Shown here: positions 5,757 to 11,267 of the stretch, in pieces
Layout: every line of letters starts with the position of its first letter
Numbering within the stretch: the first letter of the stretch is position 1
Assembly: GCA_945827565.1 (NCBI GenBank)
Contig: CALZNR010000016.1
Coordinates: forward strand, 1 to 11,267
Direction: 5' to 3'
Length of the DNA: 11,267 bases
DNA from: an uncultured Prevotella sp.
GTDB lineage: Bacteria; Bacteroidota; Bacteroidia; Bacteroidales; Bacteroidaceae
Notes under the pieces: generated by a model
Databases searched by the model: none
Told to the model about the DNA's origin: nothing
Seen by the model: only the letters and a program-made list of their open reading frames with translations
Position numbers and translations under genes: made by a program

Positions 5757-7235
5757 TTACTTCCAGGGATTCTCTGTGGGATAAGGCAGAGACTTCGGCT
5801 GGTTGTATGCGATGTCTTGAACACCTAAGTACTTGAACACCTCGAAGAGTGTCTTGCCAATGTGCGAGAAGGCAACGGCTCCGTGGTGAGGATAGCCCTT
5901 CTGGATGAGCACATGACGATAGAAGCGACCCATCTCGGGGATGGCAAAGATACCGATACCGCCGAATGAGCGTGTGGGTACATCAAGCACCTCACCCTCG
6001 GCAATATATGAACGGAGATTGCCCTGAGAGTCGCACTGCAGGCGATAGAAGGTGATGTCACTGGCTGCTATATCGCCCTCAAGGGTGCCACGTGTAAAGT
6101 CGGGCTCTCCGCCATTCTCGAGCAAACGGTTCTGGATAAGCTGATACTTGATCTTACGGTTAGAGCACATCTTGCACTGGGGAGTGTTGCCACAGTGGAA
6201 GCCCATGAAGGTGTCGGTGAGTGTGTAGCCATACTTGCCGATAATGTCTTCGTCGTAGATATACTTGGGCACTGAGTTATTGATGTCGAGCAGTGTCACG
6301 GTATCATCGCTGGCGCACATACCGATATACTCTGAGAGGGCACCATAGATATCCACCTCGCAGGCCACAGGAATACCGCGGCTCACCAGGCGACTGTTGA
6401 CATAGCAAGGTTCAAAGCCAAACTGACTGGGGAAGGCAGGCCAGCACTTGTCGGCAAATGCCACATACTGACGAGAGCCCTTATGCTCCTCTGCCCAGTC
6501 GAGCAGTGTGAGTTCAAACTGTGCCATGCGGCGGCTCAGTGTGGGATAGTAGCAGCCCTCGCCCATCTCCTTTGCCATATCTTCGCAAACGGCGTCGATG
6601 CGTGGGTCGTTCTCGTGCTTCTTATAAGCCACGAGCAGGTCAAGTTCTGAGTTCTCTTCCACCTCGACGCCCAGTTCATAGAGTCCCTTGATAGGAGCGT
6701 TGCAGGCAAAGAAGTCTTGCGGACGTGGACCGAAGGTGATAATCTTCAAGCCCTTCAGACCAAGGATAACACGTGCCACGGGCACAAACTCTGCTATCAT
6801 CTGAGCCACTTCCTCGGCAGTACCCACAGGATACTCGGGGATATAGCCCTTGAGGTGGCGCATACCAAGGTTGTACGAGCAGTTGAGCATACCACAGTAG
6901 GCATCACCACGACCGTTGATCATATCTCCGTCGCCCTCGGCAGCAGCGACAAACATGCAAGGGCCATCGAAGTTCTTTGCAATCAGTGTTTCAGGAGTCT
7001 CCGGACCAAAGTTTCCAAGGAACACAACCAGTGCGTTGCAACCAGCCTCTTTCACTTCTGCCACTGCCTTGAGCATATCTTTCTCGTTCTCTACAGTGGT
7101 CTGGCAGTTGAACAACTCACCCTTATAGGCCTTTACGATATTCTCACGACGCTGTGTTGACAATGCAATGGGAAAGCAGTCACGACTTACGGCAATGATG
7201 CCGAGTTTCACTTGAGGAATGTTTGTACTTTGCAT
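5757..7235 (-). CDS. L-fucose/L-arabinose isomerase family protein
   Basis: Cytosolic metal-dependent aldose-ketose isomerase of 492 residues in the FucI/AraA superfamily. It lacks the usual N-terminus of classical AraA, so it belongs to the looser L-fucose/L-arabinose isomerase group. Candidate metal and catalytic residues by position in the fold are E293 (in CEVDIYGAL), D317 (in TLLDINN) and H450/H451 (in YPHHGAVAF). The family's FHCGN motif is at 346-350, here followed by a Cys-rich stretch, PQCKMC. The N-terminal half has the Rossmann-like pattern expected, with VVFLGNFGPETPE near 70-82 and AAAEGDGDMINGRGD at 97-111. It lies 35 bases downstream of the xylanase on the same strand, with no good promoter between, so it is probably the second gene of that operon. 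L-arabinose or D-xylose from arabinoxylan would be logical substrates, but the true substrate cannot be read from sequence alone. The start is preceded only by an A/T-rich leader. Confidence 0.85.
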   Translation of the reverse strand: MQSTNIPQVKLGIIAVSRDCFPIALSTQRRENIVKAYKGELFNCQTTVENEKDMLKAVAEVKEAGCNALVVFLGNFGPETPETLIAKNFDGPCMFVAAAEGDGDMINGRGDAYCGMLNCSYNLGMRHLKGYIPEYPVGTAEEVAQMIAEFVPVARVILGLKGLKIITFGPRPQDFFACNAPIKGLYELGVEVEENSELDLLVAYKKHENDPRIDAVCEDMAKEMGEGCYYPTLSRRMAQFELTLLDWAEEHKGSRQYVAFADKCWPAFPSQFGFEPCYVNSRLVSRGIPVACEVDIYGALSEYIGMCASDDTVTLLDINNSVPKYIYDEDIIGKYGYTLTDTFMGFHCGNTPQCKMCSNRKIKYQLIQNRLLENGGEPDFTRGTLEGDIAASDITFYRLQCDSQGNLRSYIAEGEVLDVPTRSFGGIGIFAIPEMGRFYRHVLIQKGYPHHGAVAFSHIGKTLFEVFKYLGVQDIAYNQPKSLPYPTENPWK

Positions 7236-7270
7236 AAAAGTTTCTTTTTAAATAAATTAGAGTTTTAGTT

Positions 7271-10200
7271 TTATCTTATTGCCCTCTTGGTGGTCTGTAC
7301 CGCCCCGTTGGCAAAATATTTCCGTTCTATCACGATGCCCTTGGCTCCGCTGACACGCTGCCCTGCCAGATTATACGTTTCGCACTTCACCACACGGGCA
7401 TCTGCATCGGCAGCCACACTGTTGATGCCCGTCTTCACCTTCTCCACTTCTTTTCGCAGTTGGGCATGCAGGTTATAGTAGGCAGGTTTGGCAGCCAGAT
7501 TGGCATCGTACAGCAGGGGCTGGTTCTGTCGCCACGAGAAGTGGTCGGCAACACCCCATACCAGCAGCGACGGACAGTTGTCATTGCGCAGCCAGATGCG
7601 TGCCACGGCACCGTATTCCAGTGCCTGCACCTCTGCTGCATCTGCGGCATAGGGGTTGGCATAGGCAATGTCCAGTTCGGTGATAATGCAGTTCAGTCCC
7701 AGCTGGGCATAGCGTTGAATGTTCTTTTCCAGTTTCAGCGTGTCTAACTCTCCCGTGGTAAGGTGGCACTGCAAACCGCAGCCATCAATGGGCACATTGC
7801 TTTGCTGTAGCCTCTTCACCAGGTTGTAGTACGCCTCGGTCTTTGCCCTGCCCTGAAACTCTGCACCATACTCGTTGATGTAGAGTTTGGCATCGGGATC
7901 TGCCTGATGCGCCCACACAAAGGCAGAGTCGATAAACTCCTCGCCTATATAGGTGGCCCAGATAGAGGGGCGCAGCTTATACGCATTGGGTTCGGAATAT
8001 ACAATGCTCTGGTCGTCGTCGAGCACCTCATTGCACACGTCCCATTCACGTATCTTTCCCTTGTATCTGCCCACCACATTCACAATATGGTTTTTGAGAA
8101 TATCGAGCAGTTGCTGTCGGGTAAAGTTGTTGTTGTTCTTCTTTCCGTCTTGGCTCACCCATGTAGGCACCTGCAGATGCCACGCCAGGGTGTGACCTCT
8201 CACTGCCTGCGACTTGCGCTCTGCCAGGTTCATCACCGCATCGGCACCGCCATAACTGAAGTTGCCCTGCGAGGGCTCGGTGGCGTCAAACTTCATCTCG
8301 TTCTCGCCCACCAGCATATTGAACTCTCTTGCCACTATCGCCGTAGCTCCCTCATCCTTATACAGGTCGTAGCGATAGGAGGCGGCAGCCACTCCAATGT
8401 TTTTGCCCAATTCATCGGCATAGGTGCGCAGGGGGGTATCGTCGGTCAGGTCATTGGTCCAGTCATCGGCAGGATAGTTGCCACTGCCACCACCCGTTTC
8501 CTCATCATCCTTCTCTTCTCCCTGTCCGCCATACTCCAAGGAGGTCACCTTTGCCACCACTTGATATTCGCCACTGTCGCTGGTGCGCTGCTCCACTGTC
8601 CATGTATAGGCTTTGGGGTATCTGATATCCAGCTGCCAGTTGTCTCCGGTCTTTGTTGAAGCGGTGAGCAGCACCAGTTCGTCGTTTACCTGTAGCGAGG
8701 CATCATCGGTGAGCACTATCGCCAAACGGGGCATACGTTCAGAGGTTTCAAAGTCTTGTGTAGTGCTGCTGTATTTGAGTGCGCCTTTGACAAGCAGGGC
8801 ATCATGGGTGGCGGCATCCTTCACACGGCACTCTATCCTTGCCTCCGGGTGCAAGGTCAGACTTACGGAGGAAGAGGCAGAGGCGGCATCCACAAACTGC
8901 AACGTGCCCGTTTGTTCGCCACCCGGACATACCTTGCCATACACCTCGGTGCGTGCAGCCACCGTGCCACGCCCGCAGAGCGAGCCCCCCTTCATCAGCA
9001 TCAGTGTGCCATTGGCACCCAGTGCACCACTTGTTTTGTTTTGCAGGGTGGCTTCGGCATCATTGTCAATGCACAGCGTGCCCTGTTTCACCGTCACACC
9101 GCCGTTGATATTGTTCTGCTCGCCTGTGATGGCACACACTCCGTTGCCCTCCTTGATGAGCGCAATGGCATTGCCACTGTTGCCTGGGATGATATCTCCA
9201 GCCAGCATGTTGTCCATACCCTTGCAGCCTATCACGTAGTATGATTTAGAGGTGCCTGTCTTGTAGTACGATGAGAGCACACTTCCCTTTTCCATCTGTA
9301 GCGCACCGATGCGCACACCACGGGTGCCCGATTCCAAGGCGATGCGACTGCCATCGTGCAGCACCACACTGTGACCTGCCAGCAGCGCATTGTAGTTAGA
9401 GCCTTCTATATTATCAGGTTGAAAGGTACCACTGCTCATAATCAGTCCATAGAACCCGCAACTGCCCACCACCTCCTTGTAGGGATACACATGCACCTCG
9501 CCTGTGTGAGCGTTCCAATCGGGATAAACAGTGCCTTTGCTGTCCTTTGAGCCCAGATACGAGCGTTCTCCGCCTGCATAGATATTCAACCTGCCTGCCC
9601 CTGCCAGTTTGCCGGTCCATTCAGAGTAGCGCGAAGTGCGCACGTTGGTGGTCTGCCCTTCAGGGATATAGATATCACTGGAGATGGTGGCATAACTGCT
9701 GGAGGTGTTGTTTACGCAGTAGTCTAACGTGCCCCCATCCTCGGTGCTCGTATAGTCGTCGTAGAGCCCCATCAGCTGGATGTCGTCCATGTAATAATCT
9801 GAAGCATCGCAATGGATGCCTACCCTCAGCACATCCGACAGATTGTCGGCATCCACAGCCTTGAGGGTGTAGGTCTTCTGTTGCCACACCTGCCTGTCGC
9901 CCTGATAGGGATAGCCCTCATCTCTATATACCTCTTGCTTGCCCACATATACTGCCAACTGCTTGTAGTCGGCTAAATCCACTTCACTGCGATACAGCTT
10001 GTACCTCAGCATGGTGTAGCGGCTGGTCAGGTCTTGTCCGCGCAACTCGGTGGGAAGCACAAACTCGGGATAGCAGTTCCACTCCGTGAGGCGCACATGG
10101 AGCACTTTATTGGACGGATTGGTAGGGTCGGCTTCCACCGTGGCAGTAGAAACGGGAGATGAGGAATACACATTCCACATGGTCCAGCTGGTGCCTATTT

Positions 10201-10294
10201 CATAACTTTCAAAATCGCATACGGTCAATGGCGCCGCCTTCAGACAGACAGCAGAAAGGAGTGCAACAAACAGGCACAGCAATGGTTTCTTCAT
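7271..10294 (-). CDS. Secreted GH10 endo-beta-1,4-xylanase, multidomain
   Basis: Exported enzyme of 1007 residues that hydrolyses internal beta-1,4 bonds of xylan. Residues 1-20 are a signal peptide (MKKPLLCLFVALLSAVCLKA) with a likely signal-peptidase-I site and no proper lipobox. Residues 23-176 resemble a CBM4/9-like beta-sandwich, opening CDFESYEIGT and closing YYMDDIQLMG. Residues 185-470 are Gly/Ser-rich beta-strand repeats; 378-407 (ALIKEGNGVCAITG, then GGVTVKQGTL) match the autotransporter-associated beta-strand repeat. A further strand-rich part (470-585) and an acidic Gly-rich linker (589-612) lead to the GH10 domain (about 620-947). There HTLAWH is at 701-706, the acid/base is E756 in WDVCNE, and the nucleophile is E873 in ITELDIAY. 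The last 50 residues (NLAGQRV at 975-981) resemble a type IX secretion sorting tail but end unusually, in KRAIR. Both catalytic glutamates are present. First gene of an operon with the isomerase. Confidence 0.93.
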   Translation of the reverse strand: MKKPLLCLFVALLSAVCLKAAPLTVCDFESYEIGTSWTMWNVYSSSPVSTATVEADPTNPSNKVLHVRLTEWNCYPEFVLPTELRGQDLTSRYTMLRYKLYRSEVDLADYKQLAVYVGKQEVYRDEGYPYQGDRQVWQQKTYTLKAVDADNLSDVLRVGIHCDASDYYMDDIQLMGLYDDYTSTEDGGTLDYCVNNTSSSYATISSDIYIPEGQTTNVRTSRYSEWTGKLAGAGRLNIYAGGERSYLGSKDSKGTVYPDWNAHTGEVHVYPYKEVVGSCGFYGLIMSSGTFQPDNIEGSNYNALLAGHSVVLHDGSRIALESGTRGVRIGALQMEKGSVLSSYYKTGTSKSYYVIGCKGMDNMLAGDIIPGNSGNAIALIKEGNGVCAITGEQNNINGGVTVKQGTLCIDNDAEATLQNKTSGALGANGTLMLMKGGSLCGRGTVAARTEVYGKVCPGGEQTGTLQFVDAASASSSVSLTLHPEARIECRVKDAATHDALLVKGALKYSSTTQDFETSERMPRLAIVLTDDASLQVNDELVLLTASTKTGDNWQLDIRYPKAYTWTVEQRTSDSGEYQVVAKVTSLEYGGQGEEKDDEETGGGSGNYPADDWTNDLTDDTPLRTYADELGKNIGVAAASYRYDLYKDEGATAIVAREFNMLVGENEMKFDATEPSQGNFSYGGADAVMNLAERKSQAVRGHTLAWHLQVPTWVSQDGKKNNNNFTRQQLLDILKNHIVNVVGRYKGKIREWDVCNEVLDDDQSIVYSEPNAYKLRPSIWATYIGEEFIDSAFVWAHQADPDAKLYINEYGAEFQGRAKTEAYYNLVKRLQQSNVPIDGCGLQCHLTTGELDTLKLEKNIQRYAQLGLNCIITELDIAYANPYAADAAEVQALEYGAVARIWLRNDNCPSLLVWGVADHFSWRQNQPLLYDANLAAKPAYYNLHAQLRKEVEKVKTGINSVAADADARVVKCETYNLAGQRVSGAKGIVIERKYFANGAVQTTKRAIR

Positions 10295-10362
10295 AATCGT
10301 TTCGAAAAGGAGATTATAACCTTTTGTAGAGTTGTGTATTGTTTCAGGTGACTTATTACCTG

Positions 10363-10394
10363 CAAAAGTACATGAATAATGCGAAACTGCCCAA
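10363..10394 (-). promoter_or_regulatory. Bacteroidota-type promoter for the xylanase operon
   Basis: Reading the minus strand, TACTTTTG (plus positions 10370 to 10363) is an exact TAnnTTTG -7 element, with TTG (10394 to 10392) as -33 element after a 21-base spacer. The start site would be near 10357, leaving a leader of about 60 bases before the ATG at 10294. A CAGGT/ACCTG inverted repeat lies directly at the start site. Confidence 0.7.
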
Positions 10395-10425
10395 TAAAAG
10401 TGACAGAATTTTCAGATAGAAGCAT

Positions 10426-10485
10426 CAATAAGACACCAATAAGACACCAAACCAACGACCTTCATCGTTTTGTTTGGTGTCTTAT
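10426..10485. repeat. Palindrome with one arm duplicated in tandem
   Basis: ATAAGACACCAAAC 10439-10452 pairs perfectly with GTTTGGTGTCTTAT 10472-10485. Inside, AACGA 10454-10458 pairs with TCGTT 10465-10469 around CCTTCA. The unit CAATAAGACAC occurs twice in direct repeat, at 10426-10436 and 10437-10447, so the outer part of one arm is present twice. It starts 74 bases beyond the hsp20 stop and could end that transcript, though no T-run follows on the minus strand. Binding site, terminator or small mobile repeat are all possible. Confidence 0.65.
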
Positions 10486-10558
10486 AAGCGATGGTGTGCA
10501 TCATCTGCCACCATTCCATACTATTGCTGCAGTGGTTGACCAGCTACTGCGAGCCTTT

Positions 10559-10987
10559 TCATCCCACTTCTATCCTGCGCTGTATCTTCTTTTCTTTCTC
10601 CTTTGCCACCTTTGGCATGATGATGGTGAGTACACCGTTATCTACCTTGGCCGCAATGTCATCTTTAGAGATGTCATCAGGCAACACATAGGTCTGCTGG
10701 TAGTTGGAATAAGAAAACTCACGACGCAGATAGTGCTCCTTCTTGTTTTCCTCCTTGTGTTCGAGTTTGTTTTCGATTGCCACCTCCAGATTGCCTTCAT
10801 CATTGATGTTCACCCTGCAAAACTCTTTTCGGATACCGGGTGCAGCCAAATCCATGACATAGGCGTTTTCATCTTCTCTTACATTGACGGCAGGCGCTGT
10901 GGCCTTCATCTTGGGCATCCAATCGCTGTTAAAGAAATCGTCGAACACTGTAGGAAACCAACTGTTTGAATTTAAAACCGGTAACAT
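10559..10987 (-). CDS. Small heat-shock protein, Hsp20/alpha-crystallin family
   Basis: ATP-independent cytosolic chaperone that holds unfolding proteins and prevents aggregation, working as large oligomers. The product is 142 residues, normal for bacterial Hsp20. Residues 1-30 are the variable N-terminal arm (LPVLNSNSWFPTVFDDFF). The alpha-crystallin domain runs from about 32 (PAVNVREDENAYVMDLAAPG) to 126, ending in the conserved NGVLTIIMPK at 117-126. A C-terminal I-x-V motif (IEV, 139-141) is present for subunit contacts. I chose the ATG at 10987: it has AGGAGG five bases upstream and gives the usual short arm. The longer frame from 11080 adds 31 residues unlike the family. Transcribed away from the window end as a single gene. 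A weak -7-like TAAGTTTA lies at plus positions 11015-11022, but I see no good -33, so heat-shock control cannot be read here. Confidence 0.93.
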   Translation of the reverse strand: MLPVLNSNSWFPTVFDDFFNSDWMPKMKATAPAVNVREDENAYVMDLAAPGIRKEFCRVNINDEGNLEVAIENKLEHKEENKKEHYLRREFSYSNYQQTYVLPDDISKDDIAAKVDNGVLTIIMPKVAKEKEKKIQRRIEVG

Positions 10988-10992
10988 AATAA

Positions 10993-10998
10993 CCTCCT
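10993..10998 (-). promoter_or_regulatory. Perfect Shine-Dalgarno site of hsp20
   Basis: On the minus strand AGGAGG lies five bases before the ATG at 10987. It fixes the start of hsp20. Bacteroidota genes rarely use strong Shine-Dalgarno sites and no other gene in this window has one. Confidence 0.8.
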
Positions 10999-11087
10999 GT
11001 CTTTTAAACCTTGTTAAACTTATATCTATCAGAGCTCCAGCCTTTTTCAGGCCTTGCTCCTGCCTATATAAGGGCAACAATCATACC

Positions 11088-11267
11088 TATACACAAGGAA
11101 GGAATGGCTACTTGCCATATTGACGGCAAAGGTTAACGGCTTTTAAACTATGCTGACAATCTGGCTACATCCGTCCTTCCGCTTTCTGCCATTTGGACAG
11201 CGCCCGTATCAGTGGGACGCGCCTATGCTGTCGTAAAGAAGCAATACCGCAATACAGACCTCAAAAA
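11088..11267. other. Window end with no definable gene
   Basis: After an 11-codon frame (ATG 11104 to TAA 11136) the same frame is open from 11137 to the window end for 43 codons without any ATG. Part of it reads plausibly as protein (LSAIWTAPVSVGRAYAVVKK), but with no start codon and a stop just before, it is either a broken gene, a repeated non-coding element or chance. I see no tRNA or hairpin terminator here. Confidence 0.4.

Larger units (their letters stand above)
10295..10558. other. Intergenic region between hsp20 and xylanase
   Basis: 264 bases with no gene. They contain the xylanase promoter (10363-10394), a small inverted repeat CAGGT 10345-10349 / ACCTG 10358-10362 at the predicted xylanase start site, which could be a regulator site, and the palindrome with tandem copies at 10426-10485. 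A long plus-strand frame crossing this region is the reverse shadow of hsp20. Confidence 0.7.

Noticed and set aside
7907..8659. Plus-strand frame of 250 codons opposite the xylanase
   Set aside because: It lies over the GH10 catalytic region, whose motifs are clear on the minus strand, so it is a shadow.
10426..10447. CRISPR-like repeats
   Set aside because: The copies are 11 bases long and directly adjacent with no spacers; no cas gene is present.
10379..10969. Plus-strand frame of 196 codons opposite hsp20
   Set aside because: It covers the Hsp20 gene and the palindrome upstream. It has no motif and Hsp20 is certain on the other strand.
10988..11080. Longer Hsp20 start at 11080
   Set aside because: The extra 31 residues are unlike the family, and the perfect Shine-Dalgarno site points to 10987.

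Overview
The window looks like a contig end from a Bacteroidota genome, most likely Prevotella or a relative. The evidence is three promoters with the phylum's TAnnTTTG -7 element and an upstream TTG, A/T-rich leaders mostly without Shine-Dalgarno sites, an anaerobic sulfatase-maturating enzyme, a FucI/AraA-family isomerase beside a large secreted GH10 xylanase, and a xylanase tail of the NLAGQRV type. Genus is inference. Bases 1-45 are not genomic: they are Illumina Nextera i7 adapter, including a recognisable 8-base index, so genomic sequence starts at base 46.

Left part, plus strand: the 3' end of an unrecognised gene (46-459) is followed after 6 bases by an anaerobic sulfatase-maturase (466-1686). 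Then comes a TrpB2-type tryptophan synthase beta chain with its own promoter (1810-3117). Next is a two-gene operon: a fused cytidylyltransferase/short-chain reductase of the Haemophilus Bcs1/Acs1 CDP-ribitol synthase type (3277-4644), overlapping by ATGA a LicD-family transferase (4641-5471). The eukaryotic LicD relatives fukutin and FKRP use CDP-ribitol, so the pair reads as a minimal cassette that makes and transfers ribitol phosphate onto a surface glycan. A long hairpin overlaps the promoter and leader of this operon.

Middle, 5472-5756: no intact gene. It holds nested palindromes, an in-frame remnant of about 43 codons that reads like a protein C-terminus, and a perfect 15-bp hairpin between the convergent gene sets.

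Right part, minus strand: a secreted 1007-residue xylanase (10294 to 7271) and an L-fucose/L-arabinose-isomerase family protein (7235 to 5757) form an operon with its own promoter. The layout suggests breakdown of arabinoxylan outside the cell followed by isomerisation of a released sugar inside. The xylanase is unusual: a CBM-like N-terminal module and an autotransporter-type beta-strand-repeat region precede the catalytic domain, and it ends in a sorting-type tail. Beyond it lie a strong palindrome with a partly duplicated arm and an Hsp20 small heat-shock gene (10987 to 10559) with a perfect AGGAGG site. The last 180 bases hold no gene that I can define.
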